A DNA stretch of 64,000 bases, taken from the NCBI GenBank assembly GCA_963575745.1, contig CAUYUJ010019860.1, forward strand, positions 360,116-424,115. Direction: 5' to 3'. Under the pieces are notes generated by a model, which was not told the origin of the DNA, did not search any database, and saw nothing but the letters and a program-made list of their open reading frames with translations. The position numbers and the translations under genes are program-made. Positions 47,639 through 60,200 of the stretch are shown here, in pieces (within the stretch, counting starts at the first letter, position 1; each line of letters starts with the position of its first letter). The stretch is from Prorocentrum cordatum (Eukaryota; Sar; Dinophyceae; Prorocentrales; Prorocentraceae).

Positions 47639-49305
47639 TTGCACAGCTGTGCTCTAGAGCTCGGACATCTTTATTCTCTTGCACAGCTGTGCACTAGAGC
47701 TCGGACATCTTTATTTTCGTGTCGCGTCGTGCCGTTCGCCCCCCTGCCCCCCCCCCCTGGCCCCCCCCCGTCCGAGCTCCCCAGGGCAGGGCCCCCCAGG
47801 GCCTCGGACACTTTTAGTGTCAGTGTCGTTCCCGTTCGTCTCCGCCCCCCGGAGGCCCCCACCCCCCTGCCCCCCCCGCCCAGCTTTCCCAGGGCGTAAG
47901 CTAACCCCCTGAGTGATGCGTGAAAGAGAGGGAGCGGTAAAACCCCAGTGTGGTGAGGGGGGAGGAGAGATGTAAGAAAGACTGCGGAAGGAAGGTGGAT
48001 GGAACCCTCGGACACCTTCGGCAAAGAGCCAGGGCACGCGTGCCACTTGTTTTCGTCGTTCGTCGAGTCGTTCGCCCCCCTCGCCCCCCCCCGCCCACGC
48101 TTCCCAGGGTAGCCCCCCTGGGCCGCAGAACCATTTATTTTCGTTGTTCGTCGTGTCCGTCGCAACCCCTCGCCCCTTCCCCGCCCCCCTCGGCACCCCC
48201 CCCCTTCCACGCTTCCTCAGAGGTGCCCCATCGCCCCCACCCCCCCCCCCCCCTGTCCACGCTTCCCAGGGTAGCCCCCCTGGGCCACGGAACCCTTTAT
48301 TTTCGTCGTTCGTCGTGTCGTTCGTCCCCCTCGCCCCCCCCCCGTCCCCCTCGCCCCTCCCCCTGTCCACGCTTCCCAAGTAGCCCTAAGCGCCCCTGGG
48401 CCACGGAACCATCATTTCGTCGTTCGTCGTGTCGTTCGTCCCCGCCTCGCACCCCCCCCCCCCCCTGTCCGCGCATCCCAGGGTAGCCACCCTGGGCACG
48501 AACCCTTTATTCTCTTGCACGCTGTGCTCAAAGCTCGGACATCTTTTTTACGGTCGTTCGTCGTGTCGTTCGCCCCCCTCGCTCCCCCCCCTGTCCACGC
48601 TTCCCAGGGTAGCCCCCCTGGGCCACGGAACCATTTATTTTCGTCGTTCGTCGCGTCGTTCGCCCCCCTCGCCCCCCCCCCGCTTCCCTCGCCCCCCCCC
48701 CTGTCCACGCTTCCCAGGGTGCCCCTCGCCCCCTCCCCTGTCCACGCTTCCCAGGGTAGCCCCCCTGGGCCACGGAACCCTTTACTTTCGTCGTTCGTCG
48801 CACAGCTGTGCTCTAGAGCTCGGACATCTTTATTTTCGTCGTTCGTCGTGTCGTTCGTCCCCCTCGCCCCCCCCCTGTCCACGCTTCCCAGGGTAGCCCC
48901 CCCTGGGCCACGGAACCTTTATTTTCGTCGTTCGTCGTGTCGTTCGTCCCCCTCGCCCCCCCCCGTCCCCCTCGCCCCTCCCCCTGTCCACGCTTCCCAG
49001 GGTACCCCTCGCCCCCCCCCCCTGTCCACGCTTCCCAGGGTAGCCCCCCTGGGCCACGGAACCCTTTATTTTCGTCGTTCGTCGTGTCGTTCGTCGCCCC
49101 TCGCCCCCCTCCCGCCCCCCTCGCCCCCCCCCCCTGTCCGCGCTTCCCAGGGTGCCCCTCGCCCCTCCCCTGTCCACGCTTCCCAGGGTAGCCCCCCTGG
49201 GCCACGGAAGCACGGAACCCTTTTATTTTTCGTCGTTCGTCGCGTCGTTCGCCCCCCCCCCCACCCCCCCTCCTGCCCACGCTTCCCAGGGTAGCCCCCC
49301 TGGCT
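47639..49305. repeat. Satellite, ~90-150-bp unit, about 14 copies
   Basis: Landmarks ATTTTCGTCGTTCGTCGTGT, CCTGTCCACGCTTCCC and the hairpin CCCAGGGTAGCCCCCCTGGG. Length varies with the poly-C runs. It opens with two 41-bp copies of GCACAGCTGTGCTCTAGAGC plus CTCGGACATC (47640 and 47681), a motif that reappears near 48800. Confidence 0.9.
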
Positions 49306-50260
49306 TGGCGCTGATTCGAATCAAACGAGTGCGCTTCCAGTGCGCTTCGTCATTGCGCGTGCTGAATAGAGGTTCGAGGTTTGCTTCCCCTCCCCTACCC
49401 CCCTCGGGCGGGCTTTTCCTCCCTGCTTCGTTCTCTGCTTGATTCGTTATTATACTTCGTAGTCGTGGGGCGCTTCCTTCTTCTGCTTCGCGATCGCGGG
49501 GCGCTTCGCTCTTCTGCTTCACAGTCGTGCTGCGCCCGGTTTTCACCGCCCGCCGCCGCGCGGATGCTACCCTCAAGCTGATTGCTGGTTGCTGCTGTTA
49601 GGGTGCGCCGGCCCATTCGATATCGCATGCTTCCGAGAAGCTCGCGGGGAATTTCTGCCTGGCGCCCCCTTTTCACGAGGGGTTCAACGGAGGCGCGATA
49701 GCTTGCACCACATATTCGTGTCCACTGTTTATGACGACCTGTTTGCGCAGTGCTTCTGAAGACATGTTTGCCCAGCGCGAGTCCGACTCCAGGGCCATTG
49801 CAGATTTTCGAGGCCGCGCCTTTGAACCCCGCTCTGAGTGCCACGTGTTCCACCCCTCCCTCCCTTTCTCTGCCCTGCATACCCTGTCTCGGCAAGATGA
49901 ACTTCAATCCAATGTTTGTAACAATTCCGTGCGATGCCGACAGTTGTCGCTCGAGGGTGCCATTTGCACATCAAGTCCCTCGTCTTCCACTTCCCCCTCC
50001 TTCTCCTCCCCCCCCTTCCTCTCCTCCTTCCCCCGCGTAGGGTTGACGTGCATAACGCAAGGGCCGCTGACCGAATGCTTGCCCCGACGGCTGCTCACGA
50101 AATGTTTGCCCCTGCGCGTGCACCATATGCTTTCGTCGCGTGGTGGGCTGAGCGAGCTGGGGGGTCCACCGCGTTGTCCGCCCCCATCTTCCCCCGCCAA
50201 AAATGCCAAGCGCGAGTGCCCCTACGCGCTTGTTGCCGGGAAGTTGCGCTGACTGCTGCC
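49306..50260. other. No gene seen
   Basis: Ordinary complexity with CT-rich patches. A 170-residue minus frame (49395-49907) has no domain and a composition like the other frames, so I do not call it a gene. Confidence 0.4.
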
Positions 50261-50262
50261 CC

Positions 50263-50318
50263 GTCGTCGTCGTCGTCGTCGTCGTCGTCAAGGTCGTCGT
50301 CGTCGTCGTCGTCGTCCG
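50263..50318. repeat. (GTC)n microsatellite
   Basis: GTCGTCGTC triplets with one AAG interruption. Confidence 0.9.
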
Positions 50319-50329
50319 CCCCCGTCGGC

Positions 50330-50990
50330 CAGAACCCGATTGAAATCGGCCCCCGGAACCCTCCCGGGGCCCGAGCGCACAAGTTTTCCGCGCCGCGTCC
50401 GGCCGCGACGAGGAGAGCCGCCAGGGGCCAGAGGATCTCGATCCTCGAGGCTTGAGGCTCGAACCTGGACGTCGGCGGCCGTTCGGGATGACTCCGGCAC
50501 CCCCGGGGCGCAGTTTGTCGGTCCCGATCGATTTCTGACGGCCCTGGGTCCCGAAAGTGGCTCCCGCAGGCTGCGACGCTGGAAGCCCGCCTCGAACTTC
50601 GAACCTCAGGGGTCGACGAAAATAGCTGGCGTCATCGGAGACGCGGCCATCTCGTCCACCACAGCGGCGGCAGCCCAATTCCACGGGTTTCAGGCGGTGG
50701 GCGTGAGCGCGGCCCCCCCGAGCTCAGCCCACGCGCCGCTTCCGCGCAGGCGTCTTCGTAGGATTTGGGCGTCTTCGGCGCCGGGAACGGGAGGGGAGGT
50801 TCGAATCTCGAGGATCGAAGTTCGAAGAGCTTTTTGTCGTTTTACGCCTCTGGAAGCCGCTTTCGGGCCCCGGGATCGTCGAAAATCGACCCATGGTGAA
50901 AAACTGCTTCGGAGGGGCCCTGCCTGGGAAGGGCCCGGGGATCGATTTTAATTCGATTTCGGTCATCCTGGGAGGAGCAGGGGGAGGGCG
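50330..50990. repeat. Imperfect inverted repeat, arms ~200 bp
   Basis: Plus-strand 50500-50620 and the reverse complement of 50790-50960 share blocks such as CCCGAAAG(T/C)GGCT and TCGAACTTCGA(A/T)CCTC. In translation the same peptide pattern (DRFLTALGPESG against GRFSTIPGPESG) appears on opposite strands. It could be a decayed fold-back element. Confidence 0.5.
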
Positions 50991-51309
50991 ACGACGAGGG
51001 CGAGGAGGACGAGGAGGACGAGGAGGGCGAGGGTTGGACATGACTGGGCGCTCCTGTAAGTTGACCCGGTTCGTTCGAATGTGTTTCGCAAATATAATGG
51101 GGAATCTCGTTTAAAGTAAACTCCGACCCTCCACCCCTCCAGCCTCCGCCGCAGGCGCCCGAAGACAAATAATTTCAAATTGCGGCCGTGCCCCCAAACT
51201 TGAAGCGTGCCCCTTTGCGTTGCCCGGGGCCCCCCAGGAATCCCGGGGGCCCCGGCGGATTCTGTTGGTATGTGGAGGATTCCTCGAACCTTCCATCCTG
51301 GAGGATTCA

Positions 51310-53390
51310 TTCCTGGGCGCTCTCTTGGAGCCGCTTCCAATCAGCGGATGGCGCACCCAACGACGCGCATACGCGCGCGCGTGGCGCGTGCTCACTACTG
51401 TGTCGACCGCACTTGAACAGTCGCCATGCTGGCCTGGAGACTCAAGTGAGTCCTGAGCGGTGACCGATTGGATGTTGAACTTAACAGTGGTTCACCACCT
51501 ATGAGCGAATTGGCATAACCAACGACGCGCGTGTGCGCGCGCGTGCTCAGCTGTATTGATCGCAATGGACCACTCGCCACGTTGGCCTGGAAATTCAAAT
51601 GAGCCCTCAGCGGTGACCGATTGGAGTTTGAAGAGATGATGGGTTCACCACCTATCAGTGCATTGGCACAGCCAACGACGCGTGCGCGCGTGGCGCGTGC
51701 TTAGTTTTGTATTGGCCGCAGTAGAACACTTGCCATGATGGCCTGGAAAATCAAGCCAGCCCTTGGCGGTGACCGTTTGGGTTGTGAAGTGCACATGGAT
51801 TCGCCACCGATCAGTGAATTGGCACAGCCAGCGACGCGAGTACGCGCGCGCACGCGCGCGGTGCGCGTGATCAGTTCTGGCTTGACCGCAGTAGAACAGT
51901 CGCCATGTTGGCTTGGAAACGCAAGTGAGCCCTTAGCGGTGACCGATTGGATTTCGAGGTTGACACTGGTTCACCGCTTATCAGCGACTTAGCACAGCCA
52001 ACGACGCGCGCGTCGCGTGCTCAGTTCTGCATTGAGCGCAATAGAACAGTCACCATGTGGCCAGGAGACTGAAGTGAGCCCTTAGCGGTAGCCGATTGGA
52101 TTTTGCAGTTAACATGGCTCCACCGCGTGTCAGTGAATGGGCACAGCCAACGACGCGCGCGCGCACGCGCGTGCTCAGTTCTGTGGTTCGTCAAAAAAAC
52201 CGTGGCAATGTTGGCCTGGAGACTCAAGTGAGCCCTTAGCGGGGACCGATTTGATTTTGAAGTGAACATGGGTTCACCACCCACCAGTGAATTGGCACAG
52301 CCAACGACGCGCGTACGCGCGCGCGCGTGGCGCGTGCTCGGTTCTTGTATTGGCCGCAATAGAACAGTGGCCATTTTGGCCTGGAACCTCAGGTGGGCCC
52401 TTAGCGGTGACCGATTGGATTTTGAAGCGAACCTGGGCTCACAAACTATCAGTGCCTTGGCACAACCAACGGCGCGCGTACGCGCGCTTGACAAGGTGTC
52501 AGTTCTGTATTGACCGCAACAGAATAGTCGCCATGTTGTCCAGGAAACTCACGTGAGCCTTTAGCGGTGGCCGATTGGATTTTGAAGTGAACCTGCGTTT
52601 GTCACCTACCAGTGAATTTGCGCCGCCAGCGGAGTGCGCGCGCGCGCGTTGCGCGTGCTCAGTTCTGCATTTACCGCAAAAGAGCAGTCGCCATTTTGGC
52701 ATGGAAAATCAAGTGAGCCCGTAGCGCTGACCGGTTGAATTTCGAAATGAACATGCGCCCGCCACTTATCACTGGATTGGCACATCGACAGCAATACAGG
52801 CGCCACGTTGGTCTGGAGACTCAAGTGAGACTTTAGCAGCAGCCAACGACGCGCGCGCGTGGCGAGCGCTCAAGTCTGTACTGGCCGCACTAGAACAGTC
52901 GCAATGTTGGACTGAAAGCTCAAGTGAGCCCATAGCGGTGACCGATCGGATGCTGAAGTTAGGGTGGGTTTTATCTGTGAAGAATTGGCACAGGGGGCTC
53001 GTGCTCACTTCTGTATCGGCCGCACCATAAGAATCGCCACGTTGGCCGGGGAGCTCAAGTGAGCCCTGAGCGGTGACCGATTAGATCTTGATGTTAGCAT
53101 GGGTTCGCTATCTACCAGTGAATTGGCACAGCCAACGACGCGCGTGCGCGCGCGCGTGGCGCGTGCTCGGTTCTGCATTGGCCGCAATGGACGGTCGCCA
53201 TGTTGGCTTGGAAACTCAAGTGAGGCCCTCAGCGGTGGCCCGGTTTTATTTTATAGTGAACATGGGTTCACCACCTGTCAGTGAATTGGCACAGCCAACG
53301 TCGCGCGCGCGCGCCCGTGGCGCGCACTCTCTTCTGCATTGATCACAATAGAACAGTCGCCATGCTGGCCTGGAAACATCATAGGGGTCA
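51310..53390. repeat. Satellite, ~160-bp unit, about 12-13 copies, with CG/TA alternating cores
   Basis: Landmarks are AGAACAGTCGCCATG, TGGCCTGGAAACTCAAGTGA, GCCCTTAGCGGTGACCGATT, GGATTTTGAAGTGAACATGG and GAATTGGCACAGCCAACGAC. Each is followed by an alternating purine-pyrimidine run such as GCGCGTACGCGCGCGCGTG. Copies are spaced mostly 150-165 bp. Confidence 0.9.
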
Positions 53391-53645
53391 CTACATCACC
53401 AGGGACAACGCCAAGAAAACAACGTCGACGACGCACGGGGGCATCAACGCTAGGGGGGTGGAAGCCAAAACTCGCGACGGGGGCCCGCGAGAGAAAGGGT
53501 AACTGGGCAAAAAAAAAAAACGACGACGGCATCCCGGGCGGCAAACACATTCGAAAAAAAACGACGAAGAGACTCTCCCCGAACACTTCCCTGAATCTCC
53601 TACTTGCACTTGGGTTTTGCACTAGGGCGTTAAAGAAAAGGAATT

Positions 53646-53972
<327 letters not shown>

Positions 53973-54295
53973 TTCTACGACTACTACGTGAGGAGCGGCA
54001 TGGGCGCACAGGCGGCGGAGTGCGGGCCGGCGACGACGGCCCCGGCGACGGCGGCTGCTTGCCCCGCGCCGCCGCGTGGCTCAAGAGGAGAAAGGCCCCC
54101 CTCCTCCCTCTCCTCAGAAGCGCGGGGGAGGCGCGGGGGGGCCCGCCCGGGGTCCGAGGGCCCGCAAGGGCCCGGCGGGCCCGAGGGCGGCTCGAGGAGG
54201 CCGCTCTCGAGGCCCAGGGGGGCCGAGGCTCCAGGTGAGCCTCACGTGGGGGCTGCTCCGGGAAACGACTTCCCGAGCGGGCCCGGGCCCGGGCG

Positions 54296-57200
54296 ATGGC
54301 GTCACCAGCGCGGGCGCCGCGCGCGGAGCTGGGCGACGCCGACGTGGGCGACGCCGAGGCGGGCGCGGAGGCTGGCGCGCCGTCGGCGCAGGCAGCCGCG
54401 GCCCCAGCGGGGCCACCCGCCTCCGGCGCCGGCGCTGGCGTGGAGGTCGCCGGCTTCGAGGGCTCGCTGCTGGAGGCGATCGCCGACGGGGCCGTGGCGC
54501 AGCCGCCGCTGCTGGCCTTCGGCGCCTGGGTGCAGTGGCGCGCCGGCCCAGGTCGCCGGCTTCGCACGGCGCCCGCGATCGCGGCCAGCGAGAGCGCGCT
54601 GTGGCGGAGCACCATGGAGGCGCTGCACGGCCACGACTGGCAGGCGCGGCTGCGCCAGCAGGGCCCCGCGGCGGCGCGCAGCCCCGCGACGCCGGCGGCG
54701 GCGCAGCCGCCGGCGGCCGACGACGTCCTGCGGCTGCTGGACTCGCCGGTGCGGGCGTCCGACGCGGGCTCCGACGCCACTGGAGCCCTGTCGGACGGCA
54801 GCTGGGGGCCGCTCACGGACGACGAGGTCCTGGAGCGGCTGCTCAAGGACGTGGAGCCGCACGAGTCGATGCGCGACTTCGAGCGGCGCCTGCTGCGCGC
54901 TAGGGCTGTGCTGACGCTGCGGCGGCAGGCGGTGCCCGAGGGCGCGGTCGAGTTCGGCATGAGGAAGGCCCGCTTCCTGGTGGAGGCGCGGGCCCACGGC
55001 GAGGGCGTGGCGGCCGCGCTGGAGGCGAAGCTGCACGCCGTCCTGGACGTCGAGACGGACGACGCCGACGAGGACGTGCGGGCGCTGATGGACCTCCTCG
55101 CGGTGGCGCGCGGCGGCGGCAGCGCTCGCGACGCCGTGGCCGGCGGGGCGCCGGCGCGGCCCCCGCGGGGCCACCCGCCTTCCCCGCGGGGCCACCCGCC
55201 CACCGGCGTCGGCGCGGCTCCCGCGGGGCCACCCGCCTTCCCCGCCTTTGGCGAGGACCTGCCGCCGGGGCTTCCCCCGCGGGGCGGGCCGAGCGAGGCG
55301 GGCCAGGCGGAGCCCAGCTTGGCGGCAGCGCTGCAGGGGCTCGCGGGGGCGCTCGGCCGGCGGGCCGACAAGAAGTCGTCGACGATCCAGGTGAAGCCGC
55401 ACTACAGTCTGCCGACCCTCGGCGACGGCGACTTCGACGTGGATTCGTTCGTGGAGGAGTTCGAGGAGATGGTCGGCCTGGCGAACGACGGTTCGGGCAT
55501 GTCGGCGACGGAGATGGTGCGTGTGCTGGGGACCTGCCTGAAAGGCTCGCGTCAGCGGGCTTACAAGGTCGAGCTGAAGCAGGCTCGCCGGTCAGGCAGG
55601 CTGGCGGCGGATCCCGACGAGGTGTACCAGAGCCTCAAGGAGAGGCTGATGGAGTTCAAGGAGGGCCTGCTGGAGAAGCAGCAGCGGCTCAACGCTGAGT
55701 GGAGGACGCTCTCCCGAGGCAAGATGAGCGCGCTGGAGTTTCAGGCGACGTTCGAGAACATCGTGGCGGAGATGGAGCTGGCTGGGATGGGCAAGTCCGA
55801 TCGTGACTTGCTGCTCGGCTACTTGGCGCTCATCCCTCCCGCGCACCGGGCAGAGGTGCTCAAGGATCGCCGAGTGTATCAGCGCTCTGGCGCCCAGCCC
55901 GAGGTCCGCGGCGTCGAGACCTGGAGGGAGGCCCATCGCGTGCTGCTGAAGCTGGAGGAGGCCGAGAGCTCGGCCAAGGCGCTCGTCGCGGCGGTGGGCT
56001 CGGACTTCGCGCCCAGCCCGGGCGGCGGCGGTGGCCGGCGTCGGCGCGGCGGCGGTGGCGGCGATCAGGAGCCGCCCGAGGTCGGCGCTGTTGGCGGCTC
56101 CGGCGGCGCCGGCGCTGAGGGAGCTGTGAAGGTCTGCTTCCAGATGCGGGACAGCGGCACGTGTGCCCGTGGCGACGCCTGCAGGTTCTCGCACGACCGG
56201 GCTGCCATCGCCGAGTCGCGGAGGACCAAGAAGGACGCGACCGGGCCGAAGGGCAAGGGCGCGGACGGCAAGAAGGGCAAGGGCTCGGACGACGGCGGCA
56301 AGGGCGGCCTCAAGTCGCAGCTCTGCCTGCAGTTCCTCCGGGGTGCGTGCAGCAAGAGCGAGAAGGACTGCAAGTTCAGCCACTCGGGTAAGGCAGCTCA
56401 GAAGGTCATTGCAGCGGTCTATGCTGGCGCGGCCGCAGCTAAGGCGCCGCCGCCGAGCCTCGGCAGCGCGGGCCCCCCCGGCAGCGGCCAGGGAGCAGCG
56501 CCTGCGGCCGAGGAGGCGGCGCGGCCCGCAGCCTCTGGCGCGGCGCCGAAGGTGCAGGCTGCGGCGGGGGGCAAGCTCGAGTGGGTGCGACCTTGTGGCG
56601 GAGTCTTCGGCCCGAGCTACGACCTCCCGCAGGTGAGCGTCGTCAGGGGCTCGCCTTCGCCCGAAGGAGCTCTGAAGGACCTGGGCCAGATCCCCGCCAG
56701 CGCCTGGACGCAGGTGCAGGAGCCCGACGACGGGTACCACTACTTGTGCCACACGCATGTCTACGGCCTCAGCATCAGGACGCTCCTTGATGGCGGGGCC
56801 GTGTTCTCCCTGACGTGGGAGGCGACGATCGTCAGCATCATCAACGGCGCGATCGCGGAGGGCAAGTCTCCGGAGGACCCCGACTGGCCGATCGCGGGCC
56901 TGATGCACTGGGGCCGGGACTCGAAGGCCTCGTCGGTGGCGGACAAGGGCGACCTGAAGATCCGTGGCATGGTGGACCTGCGCCTGGCCTTCGAGGGGCT
57001 GGACGGCACGCGAGTGGTGCGCGTGTTTCGCCTTCGGCTTCTGCGCGGGGGTTGGGACAGGCCGTTTCTTATCATTCTTGGGGCCCCAGCGCTCGATGCA
57101 CCCCCTCTGGGGATCGGGCACCGGCCTACGCTTCAGGGCCACTACCTACCGGGGCTGGGCATCACGGTCAAGCGTGCAGAGGCCGACGCGGTGCAAGCGA

Positions 57201-60200
57201 AGCTGTTGACCATCTCGGCGGTGTTCTCAGAGTGCGATGCCGATAGGCGTCGAGGTGAGGATCGTCGGGCTTCCAGTGCTGTAGGATCCCTGGTGTGGTC
57301 CGGCGCGGCTTGCCCGAGCTACCCCATCTGCATGGTCGGCGGCCAGTGCCCCGCGGAGTTCGGCGGCGGCGACACAGGCGTGATCGTGCTCGACGACTCG
57401 GAGTCCGCCGTCCCCATCTACCTGAGCGGCGAGGAGGGCGTGCGGCTGGAGCTCGGCGACTGCGCGCTGGTGCCAGCTCGCGCTAGCGGCCTCGCAGCGG
57501 GTGTCGTCGGCGACGTGGTGGCGAATGGCGCGGCGGCCGTCTGGGCCGCCCCCGGCCCTTGGCTTGGCCGGGAGCAGCTCGTCCTGGTCGGCAACTGGGA
57601 CCAGCCCGGCGTCAGCATCGAGGTCGGCGACATCGTGGGCGCCGTGATTCAGACCGATGGCGAGCCGGCCGGCGACGACCCGTCGGTGGCGCACGTGTGG
57701 CAGGATTGGGACGAGCTTCGGGACATCGTTGAGCTGGAGGTGCCGACGGACGAGTACTACGCCGAGCGGCTGGTCTACTGGCAGCGGAAGTACCCGAAGG
57801 CGGCCACGACCCTCCTCGAGCATCTCTTGGCGGTCGAAGGCCTGCTGGACGTGTGCATCGCGGCCGGGTACTCCATGGGTGCCGAGAAGTCCCTCGACAG
57901 GCTGGCTCAGCCCTCCATCGAGGCGCTCGGCGAGATCGTGGGCCGCGAGGGGAGCGAGGCGTGCGAGCGGCATCTGGAGCTCATCAAGAACTGGTCGGTG
58001 CTCGAGGACGTGGCGGCGCTGCGGAGGTTCCTTGGCACGTTCAACTGGATCCGCGGCCACTTCCCCAAGGAGGTGCAGAAGCCGCTGGGGATCCTCACGC
58101 AGCAGCTCAAGAAGGACGCCGAGTGGCCGATGACCTCCGAGAAGGTTGCGGCCCAGCGCGCCATCCAGCAGCTCGCGTGCGAGGCCATCCGCCTCGCGGT
58201 GATCGACATGGTCGGGGCGATCTCGAAGGACCGCCCGCTCGAGCAGGTCGCGGATTTTTGCCCCTACGGTTGGGGCGGCAGCGTGTATCAGCTGGCCGCC
58301 GACCGCCGCACGCTCAACGTGCTGGCGATGTACGGCGGCTGCCTCAGCTTGGCGCAGAGCAACTGGCACCCCCGCAGGGGTGAGCTGTATGCGCAGCGGG
58401 AGACCAGGCGGGAAGCACGTAAGGATTTCGGTCGGCTGCCCACCCTGTGCTGGACGGACCACGCGGCAGCGGTGAAGGACGCTACGGGTGAGGCCGAGAC
58501 GGACTCCACCGTCATCCGCTGGGTTGGCGAGATCGAGAGCGACGGCAGCAGGCTGATGAATCTCTCGGGGCGGAGCGCGGCCCTTGGTGATGGCCCCTCC
58601 CGAGAGAACGAGGCCCACGGCAAGTTCCTGCGCGAGCAGGCTCACTCCCTGGCGAACATCACGATCGAGGACATCATCGGTGATGACTACCGTCCGGGGG
58701 AGGGGGCCCCGTGGGGCCTGGACGAGACTCCCGACGCGGCCGCCTTGCAGCTGGTGGCCGTGGCCGGGGCGGAGCGCGAGAAGGGCGACTCCATCGCGCT
58801 GTACCTGCCGGACTACGGGTGCGAGAGGCGGCGGAGCGCAGAGCAGGCGCGAGCAGCTCGTCAGCTGCAGCTGGCGGCGCCAGGCCTGCGGCTGCGCATG
58901 ATCCCGCACGACCCTCCGCTGGCAGACGGTGCCGGCGGCCTGTACTACATCGCGCCTCCTCGCTTCCCAGGTGATGCGAGTGGTAAGGCGCGGAAGCAGC
59001 TTCGCAATGACGTGCTGACCGCGGTGGCCGCCGTCTTGCGAGAGTGTGCCGCGCGGTGGCCCAAGGTCGTGATCGGGACGGGCCACGGCGGGCTGGTGGC
59101 GGCTGCAGCGGCCCACCCCAGAGTGGTGGAGGCCGCTCTCGCGCTGCGGTACGCGAGAGAGGCGGAGGGCATGCAGGTCGCGGAGGCGTGGGTGAACGTC
59201 AGGGCGTTCGTGGCGATCGGGCCGCGCGCCCACAGCCCGAGCAGGATCGGCTTTGTGCGAGAGGCGTTTCCGGAGTTCGGAGCGGCTGCCCACGGCGACG
59301 AGCGCCCGGCCCCCCTCTATTTGGTGGAGGGCGCCGGGGCGCACCGCCGTTTCGGGCAGGACCTCGGCGAGGCGCTGGGCGTGAAGGTGTCGGCCACGCT
59401 GGGCGAGGTCCTCATGCAGGAGGTGGTCTCTGCCCCCCCGCGGATGCTGGAGTTCAGCGGGGGGCGCTGCGCGTGCGGGCGGAGTTCGCTGGTGCTGGCG
59501 CGGTGCGGCCAGTGCATCAGGGCCGACCGCGAGCTCGAGGAGGAGGCGCGGCTGGCTGAGGCGCCGGAGGAGGCGTTCGGGGAGCCCGACGTGGTCGACG
59601 TGGCGGCCTCGGCGGCGCGCATGCGCGCGGTCCGCCCGCAGCCGGCAGTCGCCGTCGGGCCTGGCCCCTGCATCGCCGCGTCGGCGGAGCTCGCGCGGGA
59701 CCTCCTGGAGTTTGGCGGCGGCCGGGCGGATTTCACGTGCAACTGCATCCGGGTCCGCCGAGCGCCGGCCGCGGGCGTCGTGGCCTTGGAGGCCGCGCGG
59801 GGTTTTTCCTATCGGCTGTCGTGCTTTGTCGTGCCGCAGGGGCCCGAGCCGGGCGTGGAGGTGGCGCTGGCGCAGCCGTGCGTGGAGTTCGGGCTGGAGC
59901 TCGTCACGGAGATCGACGTGGAGCTGCTGCAGGCGGGCTTGCCGAAGGGCGCCGAGCTGGTCCAGCTCTTCGCCTGCGCCTGGCTGCTGTGGGAGGGCGG
60001 TGCGCGCCTCCCCGCGCTGGGCGCTACTCACGTGCATCGGCACTGCAGGGGGTCGGCCATCTGCAACGGTGCGGTCGTCAAGGTGTCCTCCTACTCCTCC
60101 GCCTACTCCGAGGTCTTCGCGGGAGCCCTGGGGTTATCGTGGTACCGGGCCCTCCGCGATCGCTTCGGCGGGCGGGCATCAGGAGCCTTCGTCGAGTTCG

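Noticed and set aside
57227-60043. 938-residue minus-strand frame opposite the gypsy-type ORF
   Set aside because: Shadow of a very GC-rich coding region. All domain motifs are on the plus strand; this frame is Arg/Leu/His-rich without motifs.
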